A DNA stretch of 64,000 nt from positions 44,013 to 108,012 of the forward strand of contig JANQLB010000023.1 in the NCBI GenBank assembly GCA_028280805.1, read 5' to 3'. The translations under genes and the position numbers were made by a program. Source of the DNA: Tissierellales bacterium (lineage in GTDB: Bacteria > Bacillota > Clostridia > Tissierellales > VENL01). This document shows positions 29,512-37,999 of the stretch, one piece after another (positions within the stretch are counted from its first letter, which is position 1; every line of letters begins with the position of its first letter). The notes under the pieces are model-generated. The model had not been told where the DNA came from. It was given only the letters and a program-made list of their open reading frames with translations, and searched no databases.

Positions 29512-29558
29512 CTCTCTATAAAGACATATTCTGTAACGTAAAAAACTATAGAGAGGGG
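29512..29558 (+). promoter_or_regulatory. Hairpin able to cover the yabP ribosome site
   Basis: CTCTCTATA at 29512-29520 is exactly complementary to TATAGAGAG at 29547-29555, which overlaps the GAGAGGGGG ribosome site of yabP. Folding would hide the site. Whether this is used is unknown. Confidence 0.45.
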
Positions 29559-29566
29559 GTAACAGC

Positions 29567-29854
29567 ATGGCTGAAAGAAGCCAATCTAATAAAAATCAGA
29601 ATATAATTTTAGAGAATAGAGAAAAATTAAGCATCTCAGGTGTGGAACATGTAGACAATTTTAATGATAATTCAATAATTGTTATGACTAATAATGGTGT
29701 ATTAACTATAAAGGGACACTCACTAAATATAAGCAAGCTCAATTTAGATGATGGTAATGTTCGTATTGAAGGTACTATAAACGGTATAGTATTTAGTGAT
29801 AAACGTATGTCAAATAAAAAAAATGGAGGATTGCTATCTAAAATGTTTAAATAG
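29567..29854 (+). CDS. yabP: Sporulation protein YabP
   Basis: A 95 aa protein of the YabP/YqfC family, recognised by the ENREKLSISGVEHVDNFND segment and GVLTIKGHSLNISKLNLD. YabP is made in the mother cell and is needed for spore formation in Bacillus and clostridia; its biochemical role is unclear. The ATG follows GAGAGGGGG. It is paired with yabQ downstream. Confidence 0.92.
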   Translation: MAERSQSNKNQNIILENREKLSISGVEHVDNFNDNSIIVMTNNGVLTIKGHSLNISKLNLDDGNVRIEGTINGIVFSDKRMSNKKNGGLLSKMFK

Positions 29855-29928
29855 ACCGATGGTTATAAGCCATTGGTTTTGAATTTTAAAACATTTTAAT
29901 ATGTTATAAAGATAGTGAGGTGGAATAA

Positions 29929-30438
29929 TTGGACAATACAATACATAGTCAAGCATATATTTTTCTTGCTACAATATATGGTGGAATAATTATTGGATTT
30001 TTATATGATTTATATAGAATTTTTAGATATTTCTTTAAACCTAAGAAAATTGCTGCTTTCTTTGAAGATTTAATATTTTGGATTATTATTTCTCTTATTG
30101 CTGTTTTTGTACTTATATTTAGTAATTGGGGAGAACTAAGAGCATATGAGTTTTTAGGATTTTTATGTGGAGCATTTTTATATCATAAGTTACTTAGTAA
30201 AATAGTAATTACAATCCTTGTTAAGGTAGTAAAAATAATAATAAAAATTTTTAAATACCTGTTTAACACTATTTTATACCCTTTTAAGATAATAGCTAAT
30301 ATTTTATATAAACCTTACCAAAAAAGCTGTAAGAAAGTTAGAAATAGATATGTTAAATTAAAAAGAAAAGCAAAGCTCCCTATTAGAATATTTAGTGATA
30401 TTAAGAAGTATACTAGGAATATAATTTTTAAGAAGTAA
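29929..30438 (+). CDS. yabQ: Spore cortex membrane protein YabQ
   Basis: A 169 aa membrane protein with about three N-terminal hydrophobic segments (to about 100) and a basic, lysine-rich C-terminal tail. It shows the YabQ-type start HSQAYIFLATIYGGIIIGFL and YRIFRYF. YabQ localises to the outer forespore membrane and is required for cortex. TTG start after GTGAGGTGG. Follows yabP as in Bacillus. Confidence 0.88.
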   Translation: MDNTIHSQAYIFLATIYGGIIIGFLYDLYRIFRYFFKPKKIAAFFEDLIFWIIISLIAVFVLIFSNWGELRAYEFLGFLCGAFLYHKLLSKIVITILVKVVKIIIKIFKYLFNTILYPFKIIANILYKPYQKSCKKVRNRYVKLKRKAKLPIRIFSDIKKYTRNIIFKK

Positions 30439-30562
30439 GTTTTTAGCAGAAAATCAAATAACTTATGAAATTTTAAAATTATATAAAGGAAATAAAGATT
30501 TTATATCGAATGTATACTTTGAATAAAGTTATTTATAATTAAATTATAAAAGGATGATATTT

Positions 30563-30877
30563 ATGAAGAGCAAAAGAAAACGAAGTAAATTTAAAATTAG
30601 GCATATATTTTTTTTAATAGCTTTAATTTATGGGTTATCAATTTTTATAAACCAACAATCAATGATAAGAGAGTTAAATCAAAAAAAGGCACAGAAGAAT
30701 TCTGAGATGAAAAATCTACAGAGTGAAGTTATACAGAGAGATGAGAAATTAAAATATGTTTATTCTCCCGAATATATTGAAAGACTGGCTAGAGAAGAGT
30801 TAGGAATGGTTAGACCTAATGAGAAAATTTTTATTGATAAAAACAAAAATAAATTTGTAAAAGGCATAAAAGATTAA
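30563..30877 (+). CDS. divIC: Septum formation initiator DivIC/FtsB
   Basis: A 104 aa bitopic division protein. A basic cytosolic start is followed by one transmembrane helix (IRHIFFLIALIYGLSIFI), then a coiled coil (about 35-70) and the conserved REELGMVRPNEKIF. It forms the DivIB-DivIC-FtsL complex at the septum. ATG at 30563 is preferred; the ATG at 30554 abuts the AAAAGG ribosome site. Confidence 0.93.
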   Translation: MKSKRKRSKFKIRHIFFLIALIYGLSIFINQQSMIRELNQKKAQKNSEMKNLQSEVIQRDEKLKYVYSPEYIERLAREELGMVRPNEKIFIDKNKNKFVKGIKD

Positions 30878-30965
30878 CTAATCGGTGTCAGATTGACATA
30901 TTAGATAGTATGATATATACTATAATAGTTAATAAACATATTTTAAAAGGAGGAGTATTTTATTT

Positions 30966-31382
30966 ATGCCCGTTAGCGTAGGTAAGATAGTTGATGGAGT
31001 TATTTCAGGCGTAACAAACTTTGGAGCATTTGTTCAACTGCCGGAAGGTAAAACAGGATTAGTTCACATCTCTGAAATATCTCATGACTATGTAAAAAAA
31101 GTTAGTGATTATCTGAAAAAGGACCAAAAAGTTAAGGTCAAAATCATTTCAATAAGCGATGAGGGCAAGATTAGCCTATCCATTAGACAAGCCACTAAGA
31201 AGGAAAAGCAGAGACCTACTAATCAGCCGGAGGAAATAGATTGGACTAAGAAGGACGAATATAAACAAAAACGAATGTCCTTTGAAGATAAACTATCTAC
31301 CTTTTTGAAAGATAGTAGCGAAAGGCAAGAACAGTTAAAAAGCAGAGAAAATAAAAAAAGTAATGGATACCGAAGAGCATAA
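30966..31382 (+). CDS. yabR: S1 RNA-binding domain protein YabR
   Basis: A 138 aa protein with one S1 domain at about 1-75 (VGKIVDGVISGVTNFGAFVQ, GLVHISEIS, KVKIISISDEGKISLS) and a charged, probably disordered tail. It resembles Bacillus YabR and general stress protein 13. Exact role unknown, probably ribosome or RNA association. GGAGGAG ribosome site. Ends with a terminator, separating it from spoIIE. Confidence 0.92.
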   Translation: MPVSVGKIVDGVISGVTNFGAFVQLPEGKTGLVHISEISHDYVKKVSDYLKKDQKVKVKIISISDEGKISLSIRQATKKEKQRPTNQPEEIDWTKKDEYKQKRMSFEDKLSTFLKDSSERQEQLKSRENKKSNGYRRA

Positions 31383-31408
31383 ACCGAGGGAACTCGGTTT
31401 TTTTATTT
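31381..31408 (+). terminator. Terminator of yabR
   Basis: AAACCGAG at 31381-31388 pairs with CTCGGTTT at 31393-31400 and runs into a T tract. The stem overlaps the yabR stop codon. Confidence 0.9.
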
Positions 31409-31593
31409 TAAAAATATGTTAATTTTTTAAAATAAATTTAACCTTAAAGGATAAAAAACAGTAAAATGTGTCGACTATACAAAATATCAGAGATACATTA
31501 AGTTAAAGTAGTTAAAAAACAATTATTAAGTACTGTTTTTCATATGTCTTTATTTTAGTAAATCATTAATATTTAATAGAAAAAGCATGTAAA

Positions 31594-31659
31594 TTGTCAA
31601 AAACTTTTTTGAATGGACAACCTTTCTTGACAAATATTTCACTTGTTCTTTGCTACAAT
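31594..31659 (+). promoter_or_regulatory. Spo0A-type spoIIE promoter with 21-bp spacer
   Basis: TTGACA at 31627-31632 and TACAAT at 31654-31659 are separated by 21 bp instead of 17. TTGTCAAA at 31594-31601 matches the Spo0A box core TTGTCRAA, and the -35 itself lies in TCTTGACAAA, a box on the other strand with one mismatch. In Bacillus, spoIIE and spoIIG are SigA promoters with 21-22 bp spacing activated by Spo0A. Confidence 0.75.
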
Positions 31660-31695
31660 ATCCTTATCAATTTAAAAGGATAGGTGATGTTTTAT

Positions 31696-34089
31696 ATGAT
31701 AAGTAAAGTAGAACTACTTCCATTAAACGAAAAAAGAATTAAAAACAAAAGCATTAGATCATTAAATGGCATAAGACAAATTCTAGGGGAGATTAACCTT
31801 CAGGTCTTTATTACTAGTATTTTAGCATTGCTAATATCTAGGGTTACAATAATGGATGGTTTGACTCCGTTTGGAATAGCTTTTCTAGTAGCATATTTAG
31901 GTAATTATGGTACATCAATAATAATTCCAATAGCATCTACTATTGGTTTGATAAGCATACAAGGTACAGGAGGCAGTAGTTACTTTGTAGCATTATGGCT
32001 TGTATATATAATAAGTATCTTTTTTAATAATATTAAAAAGAAATCAACAATTAATTTATCTTTATATGCGTTTACTGTATTTGTAGCAGTTAGGTTAATA
32101 TTTACTTTTATTGAAGGCTATTTTTTATATGATGTTGTTATGATTGGGTTTGAAGGAGTAATAGTATTTACTCTAACTTATATTTTTAGTTATAGTATTT
32201 TAACTGTTAAAGGTAAAGCTAAAATTTTTTCTAATGAAGAGATAATATGTTCGGCAATCATGATAGCTTTAGCTATATCAGGTATAGGAAGTATAACTAT
32301 ATATGAGTATTCTCTTCAAAACATTATAGGTGTATTTTTAGTAATACTTTTATCTTCCTCTAAGGGTCCGGCTATGGGAACCGTGGTAGGAGTAACAATA
32401 GGAGTAGTATGTGGAATGTCAACACCAGATATGCCTATGGTTATTTCAATATTTTCATTTTCAGGGCTATTAGCAGGATTATTTAAGGATTTAGGTAAAA
32501 TTGGAACTAGTATAGGATTTATGTTAGGTAGTGGTATATTATCATTTTATATGGATGGGTATAATCAAACAACAATCAAATTTCAAGAAATAATAGCTGC
32601 TACGATACTGTTAATAATTGTTTCAAAGATGATAAAAGGATTTGAAGACAAATTATTATTAGGAATAGCAAAAAATACTCAATATCAAGATGCTTATAGT
32701 GATAGAATAAAAGCTGTTACTTTTAAAAGATTGAAAGAAATTTCCCAAGTGTTTGAAGAATTAGGGGCCACCTTTAACAGAGCAGCACACAAAGAAAGAA
32801 TTATTGAGCATCAGGACATCTCACGTTTTGTGGATACTGTAGCTAAAGACGTCTGTGAGAATTGTTCATTAAAAAGATTTTGTTGGGAAAATGATTTTTA
32901 CTCTACCTATTATGCAATGTTTAACGTTATGAATTCTATAGAAGTAAAAGGTTGTATAACTAAAGACGATCTGCCTAAAGATTTAAAGAAAAGGTGTATC
33001 AAGCCAGATATTCTTGCTAATAAGTGTAATTATTTATTCAATATATATAAACTTAATTACCAATGGGAAAATAAGATTTTAGAAAGCAGACAGCTTGTAT
33101 CTGAGCAATTAGAGGGTGTTTCAAAGATAATTACAGACTTAGCTAATGAAATAGATAAAAAAATAGAGTTCAAAGAAGATGTTGAGAAAAGAATTTTTTC
33201 AAGTTTAAAAAATAGCAGCATAGACATAAAAGAGGTAATAGTTACCGAATCTAATAATGAGAGTTTTGAAATTCATGTTGAAGCAAAATCATGTAAAAAT
33301 AAAGATGAGTGTATTGATAAAATAATTTCAATAATTTCAGAGATAGTTGGATTTAAGGTAGTAGAAAACAATTTTACAACCAGTACATGTAAAGATGAAA
33401 AAACAATTAAGCTTAAGCTGATAAAGTCAAATAGATTTGGTGCTTTAACTAAAGTATCAAAATCAGTTAAATCATTTAATTATATCTCAGGAGATAATTA
33501 TACTTTTGGTGAAAGGTCAAATAATTATTATGTGGCACTAAGTGATGGTATGGGAGTAGGGCAAAAAGCAAATCAGGAGAGTGATATTACAATTTCTTTA
33601 CTTGAAAAGTTCTTAGAGGCTGGATTCGATAAAGAATTAGCATTAAGAACTATTAACTCAATTTTAGTGTTAAAATCTACAGATGAAATCTTTGCTACCA
33701 TTGATATGTCAATTATGGACCTTTATACAGGTACAAGTCAGTTCATAAAAATCGGTTCTGCTCCAACGTTTATTAAGAGAAAAAGTGAGGTCAGAATAAT
33801 TAACTCTCAATCTCTGCCTGTGGGAATATTAAAAGATATAGATTTTCAGGTTTTTGAAGAAGATATTAAAGATGGAGATCTTATTATTATGATGTCAGAT
33901 GGAGTTTTAGATGCCAATTGTGAAGAGCAAGACAAGGAAAAGTGGATGGCAGATATTATATCTGGAATAGATAGTTTTAATCCTCAAACTATAGCTGATA
34001 ATATTATAAAAGAGTCTAATAAAGTATTAGGAGATAATAAAAAAGATGATATGACCGTATTAGTCACTAAGATTTGGAAGAAAAGATAG
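31696..34089 (+). CDS. spoIIE: Stage II sporulation phosphatase SpoIIE
   Basis: A 797 aa septal membrane phosphatase that dephosphorylates SpoIIAA to activate SigF in the forespore. The first about 300 residues hold around ten hydrophobic segments. A central region with paired cysteines (CENCSLKRFCW) follows, then a PP2C domain in the C-terminal third: YYVALSDGMGVGQKANQES, IKIGSAPTFIKR, IIMMSDGVLDA. The Asp residues bind metal. ATG at 31696 has AGGTGAT upstream. The promoter has Spo0A-box features. Confidence 0.95.
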   Translation: MISKVELLPLNEKRIKNKSIRSLNGIRQILGEINLQVFITSILALLISRVTIMDGLTPFGIAFLVAYLGNYGTSIIIPIASTIGLISIQGTGGSSYFVALWLVYIISIFFNNIKKKSTINLSLYAFTVFVAVRLIFTFIEGYFLYDVVMIGFEGVIVFTLTYIFSYSILTVKGKAKIFSNEEIICSAIMIALAISGIGSITIYEYSLQNIIGVFLVILLSSSKGPAMGTVVGVTIGVVCGMSTPDMPMVISIFSFSGLLAGLFKDLGKIGTSIGFMLGSGILSFYMDGYNQTTIKFQEIIAATILLIIVSKMIKGFEDKLLLGIAKNTQYQDAYSDRIKAVTFKRLKEISQVFEELGATFNRAAHKERIIEHQDISRFVDTVAKDVCENCSLKRFCWENDFYSTYYAMFNVMNSIEVKGCITKDDLPKDLKKRCIKPDILANKCNYLFNIYKLNYQWENKILESRQLVSEQLEGVSKIITDLANEIDKKIEFKEDVEKRIFSSLKNSSIDIKEVIVTESNNESFEIHVEAKSCKNKDECIDKIISIISEIVGFKVVENNFTTSTCKDEKTIKLKLIKSNRFGALTKVSKSVKSFNYISGDNYTFGERSNNYYVALSDGMGVGQKANQESDITISLLEKFLEAGFDKELALRTINSILVLKSTDEIFATIDMSIMDLYTGTSQFIKIGSAPTFIKRKSEVRIINSQSLPVGILKDIDFQVFEEDIKDGDLIIMMSDGVLDANCEEQDKEKWMADIISGIDSFNPQTIADNIIKESNKVLGDNKKDDMTVLVTKIWKKR

Positions 34090-34169
34090 GGGCTCTTTTG
34101 GAGTCCTTTCTTAATTTGAATATAATCCATAATATTGGTAATAATCTAGCATATACAAGGAGGGATATT

Positions 34170-34916
34170 ATGGACAAAAATGTTCAGTTTAAACAGATAA
34201 TATTAGCAACAGATGGAAAATCTAATGTTGGCATAGATCCAGTGGTAACGGCAGAAGAAATTCATAAAAAAGGGATAACAATTAGTACTATAGGCATAAT
34301 TGAAGGAAATGAACTCGAACAACCAATAGCTGAAATTGAAAATATATCAACAGCGGGAGGCGGAGTAAGTGAAGTTACAGATGTTATTAACTTATCTGTA
34401 ACTATGGAGTTAGTAACCCAGCGTTCTATATATAAAACTATTGAACATGCAGTAAATAAAGAACTAAAGGAAATTTTAGGTACAGATTTAAATCATGCTC
34501 ATCCTGAAACCAGAAAAAAAATAACAAAGGTTATTGATAGGTTTGGAGAAGAGGCTGAGGTAAAGTGCTGTATTTTAATAGACTGTAGCGGAAGTATGGC
34601 TAAAAAAATAAATATTGCTAAAAACAGTATTATTAATCTACTGAGAGTTATGAAGGCTAGAAAAGGCAAGACTGAAATTTGCGTAATAGGATTCCCCGGG
34701 AAAAATGGAGAGCATTATAGTATTTTATGTGATTTCACACAAGATTTGATAGAGCTAGAAATGGGTTTGCAGAAAATTAAAATTGGCGGAACTACTCCTA
34801 CAGCTTCTGCTTTGCAATATGCTTCTAAAGTCCTGTTAAATGAAAAAAATGAATTTGAGCTGGAAAATAAGGGAGAATTTACAGAAAATCCAATACTAAA
34901 AGATAATATTGTATAA
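34170..34916 (+). CDS. yabS: VWA-domain protein YabS
   Basis: A 248 aa protein with a von Willebrand factor A fold. The MIDAS motif appears as DCSGSMAKK (DxSxS), with GGTTPTASAL supplying the second metal-site loop; the N-terminal part repeats LATDGKSNVG. It corresponds by position and content to YabS, next to the kinase YabT. Its role in sporulation is not known. ATG at 34170 follows AAGGAGGG. It lies 80 bp after spoIIE. Confidence 0.85.
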   Translation: MDKNVQFKQIILATDGKSNVGIDPVVTAEEIHKKGITISTIGIIEGNELEQPIAEIENISTAGGGVSEVTDVINLSVTMELVTQRSIYKTIEHAVNKELKEILGTDLNHAHPETRKKITKVIDRFGEEAEVKCCILIDCSGSMAKKINIAKNSIINLLRVMKARKGKTEICVIGFPGKNGEHYSILCDFTQDLIELEMGLQKIKIGGTTPTASALQYASKVLLNEKNEFELENKGEFTENPILKDNIV

Positions 34917-34976
34917 GGATTTACTGTTAAAAAAATGTTTACATAATTCTTACAGTTTTGTAGAGAGGGTAGTATA

Positions 34977-35864
34977 ATGTTAAAAGGTATAAACAATATT
35001 TTGGGCAAATGGAATAAAAATAAATATGAAATATTAGAGAAAATCGGTTCAGGCGGAATAGGAGAAATATATAAGGCTAAAGATAGTAAAGGTAATATTA
35101 AAGCTATTAAAATCAGCCATGATGTAACCTCTATCACAAGAGAATTTAATATTATGAAAGAACTAAGTGTTTTAGATGGTGTGCCTAGGGTATATGAATT
35201 AGATGATTATTACCATAAAAAAAGAGGTACTACCCTTTATTTTTTTGTAATGGAGTTAATAGAAGGAAATAATTTGAAAGAAATTATAGGAAAAAAAAAT
35301 CTATCCCCTAGAGAGATTACAGGAATCGGAATAGTTCTTTTAAAAAATTTAAGAAAAATCAGGGATAAGGGTTATACATATACAGATATAAAATTAGAGA
35401 ATATTTTGATAGATAAGGTTAGTCACAGAATTGTTTTTGTTGACTTTGGAGGAGTAACTAATAATGAATGGGGTATAAAAGAATATACACCGGCTTATAA
35501 CATTTTATCATGGGGAGTAAAAATAAAATATAATTCTATTGAGTCAACTATATTTGGAATTACAATGATTATGATTTCACTTTTATTTAGAAGAGAGTCT
35601 AATCCATTGTTTGAAAATATATCTGATATTATAAAACGAATTAAAAGATTAAACATTGACTGTAGATTTAAAAAGATACTAATAATAGGTATTAACGCCA
35701 AATATGAAAGCATAGATGCGTTTATACATCAATTAAACAAGCTAATAGTAGCATTAAATGCACCAAGCAAAAAAACAGGAAATTTTGACGTTATTAATGT
35801 ATTTTTCATTTTAAGCCTTTGTATTTTTTTGTTCGTAATAATTTATGGATTAAATATTTTTTAA
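34977..35864 (+). CDS. yabT: Membrane-anchored Ser/Thr kinase YabT
   Basis: A 295 aa Hanks-type kinase with one C-terminal membrane helix (about 272-294). The glycine loop is KIGSGGIGEIYKAK, the lysine is in IKAIKIS, and the catalytic loop reads TYTDIKLENIL, where the Asp is retained but the usual His-Arg is replaced. The magnesium loop is VDFGG. Bacillus YabT is DNA-activated at the septum during sporulation. GAGAGGG ribosome site. Adjacent to yabS. Confidence 0.9.
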   Translation: MLKGINNILGKWNKNKYEILEKIGSGGIGEIYKAKDSKGNIKAIKISHDVTSITREFNIMKELSVLDGVPRVYELDDYYHKKRGTTLYFFVMELIEGNNLKEIIGKKNLSPREITGIGIVLLKNLRKIRDKGYTYTDIKLENILIDKVSHRIVFVDFGGVTNNEWGIKEYTPAYNILSWGVKIKYNSIESTIFGITMIMISLLFRRESNPLFENISDIIKRIKRLNIDCRFKKILIIGINAKYESIDAFIHQLNKLIVALNAPSKKTGNFDVINVFFILSLCIFLFVIIYGLNIF

Positions 35865-35947
35865 TAAATAAAGGGTAAAGATTCATGTTTGTAGAAAATA
35901 ATTTTATGTAGTATTAGAAAATAATCAACTTAGATTTAGGTGATACA

Positions 35948-37324
35948 ATGAATAGTAAAGTAAAAGGAACAATCATAGAGCATAAACTGATAGATGAAAA
36001 TGACAATATTTTAGTTGGAGTATCAGGAGGTGCAGACTCTATGGCTCTACTATACATTTTAAAGGATAATCAAAAAGCTTTTTCTTATAATCTTTTTGCT
36101 GCTCATGTAAATCATGGTATTAGAGGTGAGGATGCAGATGGTGATGAACAATATGTCAGGAGGCACTGCTCTAAACTTAATATACCCTTTTTTTCTACCA
36201 AGGTAAATATGGATGAATATGCTAAAAAACATAAGCTTTCTTCTGAGGAGGCTGGAAGAGAAATAAGATATAAATACTTTAGAAAGCTCCTTTTAGAAAT
36301 TGGTGGGGGTAAAATTGCAGTAGCACATAATAAAAATGACCAAGCAGAAACTGTTATTATGAGGTTTTTAAGAGGGACTGGCTTAGATGGATTAAAGGGA
36401 ATGGAATATTATAATAAAGATATAATAAGACCCTTATTAGACATTGATAGAGAAGAAATTGAAAAATACTGTTTAGGTAAAAAGTTAAATCCCAGAGTAG
36501 ATAAAACTAATTTTGAAGCTATTTATGGTAGAAATAAAATAAGACTGGAGTTAATTCCATATATACAGGAAAATTTTAACCGAGCAATTATTGATACACT
36601 AAATAGGACCTCAAGATTAGTACAAAGTGACAATGATTTTCTAAATATATACGTTCAACAAGCTTTCAAAAGAATAAAAATTGAACATAAAAGAGATAAG
36701 CTGGTGCTTAGTAACAATCAATTATTAAAACTACATTCCTCTATAAAATCAAGGATATTAAGGTATAGTATAGAAAAAATATTAGGAAACTTAAAAGGTA
36801 TTGAAGAAAAGCATATTCTTTCTATAATTAACTTAAGTATTACAAAAAATACAGGAAAGAGTATAGACATTAGTAATAATGTTAGAGTAAAATTAAGCTA
36901 TGATAATTTAATAATTGAAAGACAACTAAACAGTAAAGTAAATTTAGATTTTGAAGTGAAGCTTAATAAGGTGGGAAGTACCTATATACAGCAATTAAAT
37001 AAAGAAATAGTAATTGATATAGTTGAAGAAAAAGATATAATATCAAATTCAAGGTTTATTAAATTGTTTGATTATGATAAAATTAAGGGTAGTTTAATTG
37101 TAAGAAACAGGAAAGCAGGTGATACCTTTAATCCTCTAGGTATGGAAGGTAAAAAGAAGATTAAGGATTTCTTTATTGATGAAAAAATATCACGGGATGA
37201 GAGAGATAAAATTCCACTTATAGTTGATGATGAGGAAATTTTATGGGTAGTGGGATATAGAATTAACAATAAATATAAAGTTACTGGAAATACAAAGAAA
37301 ATTTTAATAATTAAATATCAGTAA
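35948..37324 (+). CDS. tilS: tRNA(Ile)-lysidine synthetase
   Basis: Converts C34 of tRNA-Ile(CAU) to lysidine, changing its codon reading. The 458 aa protein has the PP-loop VGVSGGADSMALLYIL (about 23-38), the AAHVNHGIRGEDAD and VAHNKNDQAET motifs, and the FLRGTGLDGLKGM segment, with a C-terminal TilS domain (about 385-458). Paired with hpt downstream as in many Firmicutes; in Bacillus the two proteins also act with FtsH regulation. Confidence 0.95.
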   Translation: MNSKVKGTIIEHKLIDENDNILVGVSGGADSMALLYILKDNQKAFSYNLFAAHVNHGIRGEDADGDEQYVRRHCSKLNIPFFSTKVNMDEYAKKHKLSSEEAGREIRYKYFRKLLLEIGGGKIAVAHNKNDQAETVIMRFLRGTGLDGLKGMEYYNKDIIRPLLDIDREEIEKYCLGKKLNPRVDKTNFEAIYGRNKIRLELIPYIQENFNRAIIDTLNRTSRLVQSDNDFLNIYVQQAFKRIKIEHKRDKLVLSNNQLLKLHSSIKSRILRYSIEKILGNLKGIEEKHILSIINLSITKNTGKSIDISNNVRVKLSYDNLIIERQLNSKVNLDFEVKLNKVGSTYIQQLNKEIVIDIVEEKDIISNSRFIKLFDYDKIKGSLIVRNRKAGDTFNPLGMEGKKKIKDFFIDEKISRDERDKIPLIVDDEEILWVVGYRINNKYKVTGNTKKILIIKYQ

Positions 37325-37370
37325 TATAATAATAAAACTGATATGGAAATAAGCTTGGAGGTAAGACAAT

Positions 37371-37916
37371 ATGCATCAAGATATGAAAGAAGTATTATTT
37401 ACAAAAGAGCAAATACATAATAAAGTTAAAGAACTTGGAAAAAAGATTACAGAAGATTATAAAGACAAAGATTTGATGCTTATATGTATATTAAAAGGTT
37501 CGTTTATTTTTATGTCTGATTTATGTAAAGAGATAGATTTACCCTTAACATTAGATTTTATGGCAGTATCGAGCTATGGAAATTCTACACAATCTTCAGG
37601 TGTAGTTAGAATAATTAAAGATTTAGAGGAAAATATAGAAGGTAAACACATACTTATAATAGAAGATATTATAGATACTGGATTGACTTTAAGCTACTTG
37701 ATTAATAACTTAAAATCAAGAGGTTCTAAAAGCATTAAGATATGTACCCTGTTGGATAAGCCTGAAAGAAGAAAATCACAGGTTAAACCAGACTATCTTG
37801 GTTTTACTATACCGGATAAATTTGTAGTTGGATATGGACTGGACTATGCTGAAAAATATAGAAATTTGCCGTTTATATCTGTATTGAAGGAAGATATATA
37901 CAAAAAGACACCTTAG
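37371..37916 (+). CDS. hpt: Hypoxanthine phosphoribosyltransferase
   Basis: Salvages hypoxanthine or guanine with PRPP. The 181 aa protein contains the PRPP loop LIIEDIIDTGLTLSYL, the ILKGSFIFMSDL loop, and PDYLGFTIPDKFVVGYGLDY at the purine-binding end. ATG follows TTGGAGGT. It sits between tilS and ftsH, the conserved order. Confidence 0.96.
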   Translation: MHQDMKEVLFTKEQIHNKVKELGKKITEDYKDKDLMLICILKGSFIFMSDLCKEIDLPLTLDFMAVSSYGNSTQSSGVVRIIKDLEENIEGKHILIIEDIIDTGLTLSYLINNLKSRGSKSIKICTLLDKPERRKSQVKPDYLGFTIPDKFVVGYGLDYAEKYRNLPFISVLKEDIYKKTP

Positions 37917-37999
37917 GTTAAAATATTGTTTTTTTAGGTCTTATATGTTAAAATATATTGATATGAGTATATGATTTGCATTTGGGAGGAGGACTATAA

